Positions 17,601-25,052 of a stretch of 64,000 nt of DNA are shown piece by piece. The notes under the pieces are model-generated. The model saw only the letters and a list, made by a program, of their open reading frames with translations. It did not search any database and had not been told where the DNA came from. Position 1 is the stretch's first letter, and each line of letters opens with the position of its first letter. Source of the DNA: Paracoccaceae bacterium (GTDB lineage: Bacteria; Pseudomonadota; Alphaproteobacteria; Rhodobacterales; Rhodobacteraceae); NCBI GenBank assembly GCA_902554705.1, contig CACDPP010000003.1:1-64000 (forward strand), read 5' to 3'. The translations under genes and the position numbers were made by a program.

Positions 17601-19607
17601 ACCAACATAAGTTGTCTCGGTATCAAGTGGAACGGTTAATCTCGTTTTATTAGGCCTTCCACCTACGTCGAATACAGTACCCTCAAGGGAAACATTGAAC
17701 AAATTTCTCGAAAGAAGGTTGAATTTATTATCTATAGTTGCATCCAAAGATCCACTGCTAGAAAGGCTTTGTTGAAGTGGTACGGGATCATAATCGTTAT
17801 CGAACTTAGATTGCCCAAAGATATAGCCCTTTAGCTTGTCTGAGAAATGTTTCCTTTGTGGTTTAAGCTTGAATATTAATTCTGCATCTAATCCAGCAGC
17901 TGGACCACCACTAAAATACTCGGCTTTCAACGTAATATTTTCTGGTTGATCTAATTTCCAGATTTCATTTACGGCTGATAGCTTAGGTTCAATTGTTAAA
18001 GGAACAAAATCCTCAATCGACAACTTATGGGCTGCAAGAATGGTTCCATCTACTTTTTCAACATTGATCGTGTAGTTGCCTAAAGGATAACTCGCTCGTA
18101 AGCCAATATTTGCTGAAAAGACACCAAATTCGTTCGTGTCAATCTGTTGTCTATTGAACTCGTCACCTGATTGGTTTTTCAAAGTAATGGAATAGGTTTC
18201 ATTTGGAATTGGTTTCAGATCTAACTTTCGTGCTGTTCCAAATAAGTTTATTGTATCGGATTGTCGGTATATGTTTCTGTCGGTTGTAAGGTAAACGTCT
18301 TGATCATAGTTTTTCGAAATACCACCCTCTAAGATCCGAGGTTTTTTATTTAGACTTGTGGCGTCTAGGATCGTCGTCCCCTCAATTTCAGATGAAATTA
18401 TGACTATTTCTGGGGCAAATCCCCCAGAACCCTTTAAATATTGATTTGGTATTTTAATGTGGCCATCTGAACTCAAGTCTTTTTGAAAGAGAATTTTATT
18501 ATTTTTTGCGATGACTTTTAGAGAAGCATCGTTAATGGCCTCCAATGTTTCAAATTGTGTAGTGAATACGTCAGTATTTTTGCGCCCACTGAAAACTTGT
18601 GTGGCTATATTTGAAATCATGAACCATTGAGTGGGAATAGGGTCCCAATAGTCGCGATCCAATTCTTCGGATTCAAAAGTAGCGACAAATAATCCAGGTT
18701 GTTCATCACTCAACCATTGATCAAGGTTTAGATTAACCTTCTCCGTTATATTTAATTGGCTTTCTATTTCGATACTCTTTGTTCCTAAATGCTCTCCCCA
18801 AAAGGATTTCAGCCGACGCAATTTGCTTTGATTTAAACTACGAAAAATGTCTGAGTATGAACTCAGAGAATTCAGATCTATTCGATAAAGTGATACATCA
18901 AATTTGCTCACATTTGTTACGCTGATCGGAACAACTGATCCGTATCTATTTGCAAGTATGTTTTTTGATGGATCTGTTTGAATACTTGATTTCATATCCG
19001 CAGTCTTTGCTGCAATTGAGATAGTCGCGGATAAATTTCTTGATGTCGTGCGTTCGCGAGCTTTTAATCCAGGGAGTACAGAAATTTTGTATGGGGTCGA
19101 ATGCTTAAGGCCGGTAATACAGAAATCTGTGCTCTCGCGATAATAACCATCTGAATTTTTTGGTTTTAAAACCGAATAATCAGTTTCAATTTTATTGTTC
19201 CTTTTTACTTGAATGAAGTTATTGATATTGGTTTTCGATAAATCAACAACATCGCCACTTCTTGCAAAGGTCAATGTCGTGCAAACAGATGCGCTTGACC
19301 CAATGTCAAAGGAACGAGGAGGGGAAAGTGAAAAATAATTATCTTCGATAACACGTTCAAAAAGTGCTGCATCGGCAGTATAAATTTGATCATTATACTG
19401 AAAAGTGGCTAAGCGTCCGCTGCTGGCGATGTTCTTTGGAACGTCTATCACTCCAAGGAACTTGACAGTATAACCAGCCGGAATTTTTACTTCATCTGTC
19501 ACCTTAATCACGTCGAGGCTCATAAACTTTCCAGTTTCTGAGGCGATAACTGAATTACAGAAAAAAAGACAAATTATTGCAGATAGAAAAATAAAATATT
19601 TACGCAC
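14616..19607 (-). CDS. Bacterial alpha-2-macroglobulin
   Basis: The 1663-residue product starts at a GTG at 19607 with a G-rich SD eight bases ahead; the TTG further up overlaps that site. A signal peptide (VRKYFIFLSAIICLFFCNSVIA) leads to a long chain of beta-sandwich MG domains. The thioester motif is YPYGCIEQTSSGLRG near residue 1195, followed by the alpha-helical thioester domain (GAFGYWG, ALETLQLALPYAED). The C-terminal part holds a receptor-binding-like domain. Such proteins trap proteases in the periplasm by covalent capture. No clear lipobox is seen, unlike E. coli YfhM. It is the main gene of an operon with three small envelope genes upstream and pbpC downstream. Confidence 0.95.
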   Translation of the reverse strand: MRKYFIFLSAIICLFFCNSVIASETGKFMSLDVIKVTDEVKIPAGYTVKFLGVIDVPKNIASSGRLATFQYNDQIYTADAALFERVIEDNYFSLSPPRSFDIGSSASVCTTLTFARSGDVVDLSKTNINNFIQVKRNNKIETDYSVLKPKNSDGYYRESTDFCITGLKHSTPYKISVLPGLKARERTTSRNLSATISIAAKTADMKSSIQTDPSKNILANRYGSVVPISVTNVSKFDVSLYRIDLNSLSSYSDIFRSLNQSKLRRLKSFWGEHLGTKSIEIESQLNITEKVNLNLDQWLSDEQPGLFVATFESEELDRDYWDPIPTQWFMISNIATQVFSGRKNTDVFTTQFETLEAINDASLKVIAKNNKILFQKDLSSDGHIKIPNQYLKGSGGFAPEIVIISSEIEGTTILDATSLNKKPRILEGGISKNYDQDVYLTTDRNIYRQSDTINLFGTARKLDLKPIPNETYSITLKNQSGDEFNRQQIDTNEFGVFSANIGLRASYPLGNYTINVEKVDGTILAAHKLSIEDFVPLTIEPKLSAVNEIWKLDQPENITLKAEYFSGGPAAGLDAELIFKLKPQRKHFSDKLKGYIFGQSKFDNDYDPVPLQQSLSSSGSLDATIDNKFNLLSRNLFNVSLEGTVFDVGGRPNKTRLTVPLDTETTYVGLQPAFENRVDQGSVAQFDIVNINRAGEKLKLSNISYEVKRIIYDYNWYYNNGWRWRRIRVDHEVVETGDVKQARLSLKSGLDWGRYEITIKNQEGFQTDFEFYVGWGADTKPASEPEELVVFYDKNTQSIKFNAPFSGKTKVVLADHDILTTKTFDVAKGTTEMHFPTEGINEPGAHILLSLTRSIQENTEHLPQIAVGKTWVESLSENRRIDVKFNSPQNLRSTEKILTEFTVSQNKGSAIIFLVDDGIHAVTEYKNQDIENHFFAERELQLGFLSNFGQLIQQDKSLPAFKMGGGDELSAKLANIEKSDFFDTVALASPLLDVIDGKISFEFDAANMEGRFRAVAMIVNGQGLGMATEEITVQDPVSIDISLPRFTAPGDLISGKIRLRSNSFEGELELVRSVGDLELKNTIALTQGSSQDLLIPLQVESSGKIPIKIMAKYADQRIFRSFELVSRAPVYPTMELRSFNLEKTNWLGRSKTQLPRLNAKEIDVGAADTTVEVSLMPSVGINLKQAVSALNRYPYGCIEQTSSGLRGVIAFAQINGAYPDTKTKINAGINRIINKQKNSGAFGYWGKYSSVYERFQPYALETLQLALPYAEDQERILKAISKSLEYIYRSDFTDTGDRLYAYGLLAKSGYEVTSRIRYELDRILETKPSNIDNKIYDQLILSYWAASTINDDKRMGEINNIFTDLVFEYDQTENTNIRRGSFWFDPSSINMSKSKSSRFHSQKYGYLLADIPERYLTPEILSTRKLTKDYLSQQTFRSTLDNAKLVALYAVEKETLSDIAIQVDGQKITLGKDGVLPLSKEQINNGFELKHNSELSLSLNAELVGSPKSSLMVDNGYSLEKWWFDANGELIDNAYLNAEQGQLFTVVIYAKKTSRSNGGDLLLTDLLPTGFEIEDASLTEPYLDSVGIYEENNLDPDYRANLDDRFIAHFEDGLPRRKGVLISYVVRAAYAGEVRIGGAHIEHMYEPDQNGRSGSIRGIVLEK

Positions 19608-19628
19608 AGTGGTATCCCCCAAAGACTA

Positions 19629-19799
19629 TTAAGTTGTTGTACTAAGAGTGCTTATAATTGACTCCAGAGTTGAAATTATTGCAAAGAAAAAAGTTCCAAA
19701 AAGATACTCTAAAATTTGCTCAGTTAATTCCAAAACAAGCATTCCAAGAAATATTGCTAAAAAGCTGTTTATTAAAAATACTGAAAAAAATAGGCGCAT
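19629..19799 (-). CDS. 56-residue membrane protein in the alpha-2-macroglobulin operon
   Basis: A short gene reading MRLFFSVFLINSFLAIFLG..., with two hydrophobic stretches (about 3-25 and 33-47) and a Ser/Thr-rich end. The ATG begins directly after the TAA of the previous gene, and GGGAGG lies six bases ahead. It is 21 bases before the alpha-2-macroglobulin start. These features make it a convincing member of the operon although it is too short for most gene finders. Function unknown; it may help anchor or place the macroglobulin-PBP1C pair. Confidence 0.65.
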   Translation of the reverse strand: MRLFFSVFLINSFLAIFLGMLVLELTEQILEYLFGTFFFAIISTLESIISTLSTTT

Positions 19800-20321
19800 T
19801 TAAACCTCCCCAAATTTTAAATTACAATTTTGCTTTAGCCTTTTAAGGCGCTCAGGCAGGTCAGGCAGCTGCCAACTATTACTTTCAATGTTAGCTTTGC
19901 CATCATCATGCAGAACGGTTAGAGAGCTAATTTTAAGGTCCTTAAATAATTTTTTGGTGTCCCAAGACCAATTCCCAAAACTTAGATAAACTACATCAAA
20001 TTTCTCATCTATCTGATTGGAAATACTGAGCACTTTTGCAATTCGAACAACATTTATATTACCAGAATATAACTTTAAATTTACTATATCATTCGGTGAC
20101 AAAAGGTTGCTTTTTTTATCTACAATTCGCCCCCAAGACCTAATTTCAAAAGAAGAGCAGTCATCTGATGGTAAAATTTCTAGTCGGTCAGCGTACTTGG
20201 CAAGACCATCAAATATAAGCATTTTGGGATTGGTTGATGCCGACAAAGAGGTGCCTTGCAGGGTGGAAAGTCCAAAAATAACTAACTTAAAATAGAGTAT
20301 TATATGTGTTGAATTTACCAT
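19800..20321 (-). CDS. Secreted protein of unknown function in the alpha-2-macroglobulin operon
   Basis: 173 residues with a likely signal peptide (MVNSTHIILYFKLVIFGLSTLQGTSLSA). The mature part is mixed alpha/beta, with FEIRSWGRIVDKKS, FDVVYLSFGNWSWDTKKLF and a basic C terminus with LPERLKRLKQNCNL. Two Cys residues could form a disulphide. No family recognised. It overlaps the upstream 25-residue frame and abuts the 56-residue one, so all are in one transcript with the macroglobulin. Confidence 0.7.
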   Translation of the reverse strand: MVNSTHIILYFKLVIFGLSTLQGTSLSASTNPKMLIFDGLAKYADRLEILPSDDCSSFEIRSWGRIVDKKSNLLSPNDIVNLKLYSGNINVVRIAKVLSISNQIDEKFDVVYLSFGNWSWDTKKLFKDLKISSLTVLHDDGKANIESNSWQLPDLPERLKRLKQNCNLKFGEV

Positions 20322-20392
20322 TTCATGAATACCATGACGAATATGTAAAACAGTAACGTGAGTGCTGGGGCCAACATGGCTAAAATTAACAT
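20315..20392 (-). CDS. 25-residue membrane micro-protein at the head of the operon
   Basis: The frame encodes MLILAMLAPALTLLFYIFVMVFMKW's 25 residues, a single hydrophobic helix ending in Lys-Trp. AAAGGAAGAAG lies just upstream as a strong ribosome binding site, and the stop overlaps the start of the next gene by seven bases. Shape and packing resemble other single-helix micro-proteins that assist membrane complexes. It would be the first product of the alpha-2-macroglobulin operon. Conservation in relatives has not been tested. Confidence 0.55.
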   Translation of the reverse strand: MLILAMLAPALTLLFYIFVMVFMKW

Positions 20393-20411
20393 TTCTTCTT
20401 CCTTTAAATGA

Positions 20412-20448
20412 CCCCCGGTAAGGTGGGAGAACGAAGCCTTACTGGGGG
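20412..20448 (-). other. Stem-loop in the leader of the alpha-2-macroglobulin operon
   Basis: A 12-bp stem (20412-20423 with 20437-20448, one G-T pair) closes a 13-base loop. On the minus strand it lies about 20 bases before the micro-protein start, so it would be in its leader. No U-run follows in either direction, so a plain terminator is unlikely. Confidence 0.5.
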
Positions 20449-20548
20449 GAGCAATCACACCTGCTCTGAGGCTCTTACGACCTGTAAAATAAACTTAGGA
20501 GTAAGGTATGCAGGCTGAATGATGCTTTTATCGAGATCTTATGAAACG

Positions 20549-20578
20549 TTGTGCAGAAGCCGTGCAGATGGTTATAAA
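20549..20578 (+). promoter_or_regulatory. Promoter of the ChvI-like regulator with a direct-repeat operator
   Basis: TTGTGC at 20549 and TATAAA at 20573 are 18 bases apart, a plausible sigma-70-type promoter 54 bases ahead of the regulator ATG. Two copies of GTGCAG start at 20551 and 20562, exactly 11 bases apart, which is the spacing at which OmpR/PhoB-family regulators bind as tandem dimers. Autoregulation is inferred. Confidence 0.4.
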
Positions 20579-20631
20579 TATCTTGCTTGAGAACCTTTTT
20601 TCAGTCACCCAAGTATGTGAACGAGGAAAAA

Positions 20632-21315
20632 ATGACTAAAATTTTAATTGTTGATGATGAAGAAAGTATTCTTGCTCCTTTAGAAGAGATGCTGAGTGGT
20701 GAGGGCTATCGTGTGAGAGCTTTTGATAATCCGGTAAAAGCATTAGAGCTTCTTCGCACACAGGAATTTGATCTCGCTATTTTCGATATTAAGATGCCCG
20801 AAATGAATGGTTATGAGCTTCTAGGTGCTTCTCGAGCCATTCGGCCAGACTTGCCGGTAATTTTTCTCAGCAGTAAACAGGAAGAACAGGATCAGATTAT
20901 TGGGTTTACTTTAGGAGCTGATGACTTTGTTGGTAAACCATTTAGCAAACATCTTCTTCTTTTTCGTATCAAATCGGTATTGAAAAGACATATGCCAAAT
21001 ATTGTCCCAACGCTCAAACCTATTGAGGTAAGCGATTTAGTAATAGATAGGGAGCGACATTTAGTTAAGTGGCGAGACGAGGAAGTATCCCTGACTGTCA
21101 CGGAGTGTATGCTTCTTATAAGTCTTGCTGAACGTCCGGGTGCGGTTAAGAAAAGAGATCAATTAATGGATGCGGCCTATGATGGGTCAGTTCATGTTTC
21201 AGACAGGACTATCGATAGTCATATTCGCAACATAAGAAAGAAATTCAGTGAAGTTGACGAAAAGACTGATCTTATCGGAACCGTTCAGGGGCTTGGGTAT
21301 AAGCTAAAGGTATAA
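20632..21315 (+). CDS. OmpR-family response regulator, ChvI-like
   Basis: 227 residues from the ATG at 20632, which has GAGG ahead. The receiver domain (about 1-115) has the acidic pair DDEE near the N terminus, the phosphoacceptor Asp near residue 52 in LAIFDIKMPEMNG, and the KPFS lysine. A winged-helix DNA-binding domain follows (RTIDSHIRNIRKKF, VQGLGYKL). The wording LAIFDIKMP and GADDFVGKPFS closely resembles alphaproteobacterial ChvI, which governs envelope stress and acid response. The stop overlaps the kinase start by one base. It is divergent from the alpha-2-macroglobulin operon, so it may control it; that is inference. Confidence 0.88.
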   Translation: MTKILIVDDEESILAPLEEMLSGEGYRVRAFDNPVKALELLRTQEFDLAIFDIKMPEMNGYELLGASRAIRPDLPVIFLSSKQEEQDQIIGFTLGADDFVGKPFSKHLLLFRIKSVLKRHMPNIVPTLKPIEVSDLVIDRERHLVKWRDEEVSLTVTECMLLISLAERPGAVKKRDQLMDAAYDGSVHVSDRTIDSHIRNIRKKFSEVDEKTDLIGTVQGLGYKLKV

Positions 21316-22850
21316 TGTTCAGAAGTATCTACTCAAAAATTGCAGGACTTTTGCTCCTTTTTAATGTAGCTCTACTTAGCTTTTTTTTCTTATTTGATGA
21401 TTATATTCCTAATGAGGTTGATCGCCTAAAGAACGAACTTAGTCTTCAGGCTAATTTTTTTGCAAAAATTGTTAAACCCATTCTCCAAATACAAGAGATT
21501 TCACATTTTGAAAAAGCTGTCCGCATAGAGAATGTAATAAATGATCGAAATCTTTTCACCCATGATGAACTCAGAATTTATAGATCTGACCAGAAAGAAA
21601 AATTATCGGGTTATTTCAAATACTTTGACGGAGAAGAGAGAAGACAATTAGAAAAAGTTGAAGTTGCCGAATTACCGGTAAAGAGCAAAAAAAGTGAACC
21701 CGAACCAGATAATTTAGCTTCCAGGTTATTTCGTTTTTATAAACCTCTACTGGATGCTCGTATTTTAACTGAGGAAATCGTAGAAATCAGATCGCGATTT
21801 TTTCCCCAGGTAGAGGTTCTTGATAACGAAGGGGACACCTACACAATTAGATTAGTTGTCCCAATCAGGGAAGAGTCGGCAACCCTTGGAATTGTAGAAA
21901 TTTGGAAAAATTTTTCGATCAAAGAAGCATATATTGGAAGAAATAATACGCGTCTTACTTTCTTAGCAGGGATGAGCAGTTTGACGCTGATATTTGGGAT
22001 AATGCTTGCTCTTTCTATCGCGCTCCCAATCAGGCGGCTTTCAAAACGTCTTGATAGAAATCTCACTCCTGATGATGTCACTACGCAACTAAAGAGTTTT
22101 ACAGATAGAAAGCTGAGTGCCAGAAAAGATGAAGTTGGATTGCTTTATAAAAATCTCATCAAACTAACCTCTCAGGTGTCCTTGTTATTCGAGGAAAAAG
22201 AGCGTTTTGCCTCCGAAGTTTCTCATGAATTAAAAAATCCAATTGCGAGTATCATTGCTCAGACGGAAAATTATGCTGCTAGAGATGATGATGACGCTCT
22301 GGCTATTGATAAAATTAAAGAGCAGGCTGTTCGGATGAATAAGCTAATTAGTGAAATTTCTGAAGCTGCAGTTGTTGATAATGATTTAGTAACAAAGGCT
22401 CGTGAGAAGTTTGATTTATCGACAACCGTAAATGAAATTTTAGATCACTACATTGACAGTAATGAACATCCTGATCTGCAACTGAGTTCTGAAATACAAA
22501 AAAACATTGTATTTTTAGGTTTGCCAGATCGAATTGGTCAGGTTTTGGTGAATGTATTAGACAACGCTATTTCTTTCTCTAAACCAAAAGGAAACATAAA
22601 AGTCGAACTCCATAAAAGATGGAGAAGAAAACCTATATTGATTGTTGAAGATAGTGGTCCTGGAGTTAGTGAGGGATCCAGGGAATTAATTTTTGAAAGA
22701 TTTTATACTTCTCGGAGTGGTGGTGCTGAAATCAAGAATTCTTCGGGCCTTGGGCTATTTATTTGTAAACAAATAATAGAAGCCCACGGTGGAAGAATTT
22801 CTGTGGGTGGTTCTTCTTTAGGAGGCGCGCGATTTGAGGTGAACTTCTAG
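21315..22850 (+). CDS. Sensor histidine kinase, ChvG-like
   Basis: 511 residues. A first membrane helix (about 9-27), a periplasmic sensor domain of about 190 residues, a second helix (about 218-240), then HAMP. The H box is SEVSHELKNPIAS with phosphoacceptor His near 304. The HATPase domain has VLDNAISFS (N box), VEDSGPGVS (G1) and SSGLGLFICKQI (G2). All catalytic parts are intact. It should sense the periplasm and phosphorylate the regulator just upstream. The kinase is somewhat shorter than typical ChvG. Confidence 0.9.
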   Translation: MFRSIYSKIAGLLLLFNVALLSFFFLFDDYIPNEVDRLKNELSLQANFFAKIVKPILQIQEISHFEKAVRIENVINDRNLFTHDELRIYRSDQKEKLSGYFKYFDGEERRQLEKVEVAELPVKSKKSEPEPDNLASRLFRFYKPLLDARILTEEIVEIRSRFFPQVEVLDNEGDTYTIRLVVPIREESATLGIVEIWKNFSIKEAYIGRNNTRLTFLAGMSSLTLIFGIMLALSIALPIRRLSKRLDRNLTPDDVTTQLKSFTDRKLSARKDEVGLLYKNLIKLTSQVSLLFEEKERFASEVSHELKNPIASIIAQTENYAARDDDDALAIDKIKEQAVRMNKLISEISEAAVVDNDLVTKAREKFDLSTTVNEILDHYIDSNEHPDLQLSSEIQKNIVFLGLPDRIGQVLVNVLDNAISFSKPKGNIKVELHKRWRRKPILIVEDSGPGVSEGSRELIFERFYTSRSGGAEIKNSSGLGLFICKQIIEAHGGRISVGGSSLGGARFEVNF

Positions 22851-22931
22851 CAGTGGTTAGCAGCAAAATATTTTTATTTGGGTGTTTGGGTAACTATTAA
22901 GTTTATGTTCTAAAAAGAGTTTCACCTAAAA

Positions 22932-24416
22932 TTATTGCTTCACCATGTTTTCTAACTCGCGATGAATTTCAACCATAGCCCAAGTATCGCGCTTACAATA
23001 ATCGATTAGGTCTGAATAAACTTTATTACTATTACTATTGTTAGGCTTTTCTATCGTAACTTCTTTCCAAAGGCGGGAAGCCGCATCTCCCTTTTGAATA
23101 TCTAAGTCACTATAAGACAGTTCTGGTTTAAAAACAGGGAGTACATCTTTAATTGAAGCACTCCCTTTAAACCCGGGATCAGCTACTGTCTCGTCCGCAA
23201 AAGGTTCTTTCAAGTCTATCATACGCAGGTTCATATTATTTAGAAATGATGCATAATCTGGGTACATCTCTGCCATGGCTTCGTTTTGTTGAATTTCAAA
23301 AGATGCATGCCAAGATAAAATAGTTCCGTCATCTCCTACATCTCTCCGGAGCGACTCAAGAAGTTTTGGCATTGGGTTTTCTGTATTGCGATGTAGATAT
23401 TCCTTATGTTCAATTTCTGATCCATGTTCTCTTTGAATATGCAAGGAATATTGAAAGGGGACTTGTTGGTAGGGTTTAGTTCCATCCCAGATAGGAAGTA
23501 ATCCCCCTGATGTTTCATAATCAAAATAATACACAGGAAATCTGATTTTATTGAGAAATAGGTTCAGCGCTGTTTTGTCGACGGTTCGTGTTCCGTGGTC
23601 CACGGCTCTTAAATATTTTTGGGTATTTTTGTTAAAGAAAGAGCGATCAGTAATTTCATCGATAAATTTAATATTATTTTCTGAAAGCTTAGTTGCTATT
23701 TTAGCGTTCATAGATGGAAGAAAGTGTATACTGTTTTCGGGTAGTGGTGGGTCTAATTGTAACCTGATCTCCATCCAATCTTGATAAGCACCCAACCGCG
23801 TCAATTCTGGTGCTGTGTCAGGAATATTTGGGCTGTTTGCGATATCCAAAGCTTGTTTGATCCGAACCTTAGTGCTTTCTAATTTTTTTTGAACATCTTC
23901 AGTAACATCCGTGAAAGCCACTAAGCCTTTTGAGTCAATTTCACCCTGACGAACATATGAAGAGTTTACGTGTCCAATCTCACATTTTTTGATGGGGAAT
24001 CCACAAGCTTCGAGTACGATTCTTTGGAACGCTAAATCAAAAATATGCTCATCTTTCTTACGGGTACTGCTTTTTATTTCAGTTAAAATATACTCGCTAC
24101 CGTCTTTTCTAACCACATCAGAAATACAGGTTATTGATCCACTTTCGTAGCGTCCTTGTGCGACTACTGTGGCGCCATTATCCCAAGCCTGTTGAGTTTC
24201 ATAAGGTAAATCTAGGTAACTTTGAAAATCACTGAAACCCAAACGAATAAGATCGGGGAAAAGAGCCTCCGCATAGGGTTCGAATTGGTTACCTTCATCG
24301 AAACGCGCTTGCAGTTCAGGACTTACTGGTGGGATCAGGTCCTTTGCATGTTTTTTTACCCACAACCAAGCAGGGTGTTTTAAAAACATCATATATTCAG
24401 ATTTAGACATGATCAT
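22932..24416 (-). CDS. DUF2779 protein, nuclease-like
   Basis: 494 residues. The N-terminal half has a PD-(D/E)XK-like core: ITCISDVVRKDGSEYILTEIKSS supplies D, E and K in the right order. The middle matches DUF2779, with YYFDYETSGG and its D-x-E, as in RNase H-like exonucleases, and later LSWHASFEIQQNEAMA. The C terminus has DLIDYCKRDTWAMVEIH, a further conserved Asp. The two parts resemble proteins that process DNA or RNA, but no substrate is known. It stands alone, convergent with the ChvG-like kinase. Motif reading is by eye. Confidence 0.8.
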   Translation of the reverse strand: MIMSKSEYMMFLKHPAWLWVKKHAKDLIPPVSPELQARFDEGNQFEPYAEALFPDLIRLGFSDFQSYLDLPYETQQAWDNGATVVAQGRYESGSITCISDVVRKDGSEYILTEIKSSTRKKDEHIFDLAFQRIVLEACGFPIKKCEIGHVNSSYVRQGEIDSKGLVAFTDVTEDVQKKLESTKVRIKQALDIANSPNIPDTAPELTRLGAYQDWMEIRLQLDPPLPENSIHFLPSMNAKIATKLSENNIKFIDEITDRSFFNKNTQKYLRAVDHGTRTVDKTALNLFLNKIRFPVYYFDYETSGGLLPIWDGTKPYQQVPFQYSLHIQREHGSEIEHKEYLHRNTENPMPKLLESLRRDVGDDGTILSWHASFEIQQNEAMAEMYPDYASFLNNMNLRMIDLKEPFADETVADPGFKGSASIKDVLPVFKPELSYSDLDIQKGDAASRLWKEVTIEKPNNSNSNKVYSDLIDYCKRDTWAMVEIHRELENMVKQ

Positions 24417-24490
24417 GTGAAAAAGATTGCATCTTTAATTGTCTAAGTAAACGGTACTCAAAAATTATAAATCAGAGCCTGCATTCAATT

Positions 24491-24517
24491 ATCGGCACTT
24501 CAATTCGAAGTGCCGAT
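24491..24517. terminator. Perfect 11-bp hairpin
   Basis: ATCGGCACTTC and GAAGTGCCGAT pair perfectly over a 5-base loop. It lies ten bases beyond the stop of the 72-residue minus-strand frame, so it probably ends that transcript; the U-run is poor. Confidence 0.55.
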
Positions 24518-24526
24518 GTCTCTTAA

Positions 24527-24745
24527 TTAGGCAATGTTACGAAGGATTAAACCTTCATCTTGTTCTCTCTTGATCGTTACTAGATCGATAGCTGTATCAA
24601 TTAAGAACAAAATATCCGAAACAGTTGTCGTTGGAACGTCATTATATTGTCCAAGTATTTCAAACTTACCTCTTGTAATAAGGATAAGGGATTGCCTTAA
24701 AAACCAGAATGGTTCTGGTAACTCTCCTCTTCTTATGTCGGGCAT
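24527..24745 (-). CDS. Hypothetical protein, possibly the 3' part of a frameshifted gene
   Basis: 72 residues (MPDIRRGELPEPFWFLRQS...), a soluble, natural-looking sequence ending REQDEGLILRNIA. The ATG has no ribosome binding site. The frame stays open for 18 more codons upstream with no start, and that upstream sequence (EYHHADNPKFF) also looks coding. The 55-residue frame at 24762-24929 ends just there in another frame. The two may be one protein split by a frameshift, or an overlapping pair. No family recognised. Confidence 0.5.
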   Translation of the reverse strand: MPDIRRGELPEPFWFLRQSLILITRGKFEILGQYNDVPTTTVSDILFLIDTAIDLVTIKREQDEGLILRNIA

Positions 24746-24761
24746 AAAAAACTTTGGATTA

Positions 24762-24929
24762 TCAGCGTGATGATATTCTGGCTGACTTAGCGAGCGTTAA
24801 ACTTTGGTTTACGGCTTCTGATTTTTTCGTAGCAGATTTCTCTCCAACTAAGATGTGACTCACAGGACCACCACGCCTAAACCCCCCTTGCTGTCTATTA
24901 CTCCAACCATGACTTGCTTTTCGTGGCAC
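24762..24929 (-). CDS. 55-residue basic protein upstream of the hypothetical protein
   Basis: Starts at a GTG with AAGGG eight bases ahead and reads PRKASHGWSNRQQGG..., Arg/Gly-rich then helical, ending LTLAKSARISSR. The N terminus looks like a nucleic-acid-binding or ribosome-associated tail. The stop falls where the next frame becomes coding-like. It may be the N-terminal part of a single protein joined to 24527-24745 by a +1 shift. Confidence 0.4.
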   Translation of the reverse strand: MPRKASHGWSNRQQGGFRRGGPVSHILVGEKSATKKSEAVNQSLTLAKSARISSR

Positions 24930-25052
24930 TTTTTATTCCCTTAAAAGCTATGATCTTTATAAATTCATTAAGGATACTTCAACTTTTCCAAAGTTGATTT
25001 AAGAAAATAGCTATGTTTCATTATCCCATATTAATTCTATTAGGATGTCGTT

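Noticed and set aside
24762-24770. prfB-style programmed +1 frameshift
   Set aside because: CGC TGA lacks the slippery CTT and the upstream SD-like spur of known sites; a mutational shift or separate genes are more likely, so this is kept only as a remark.
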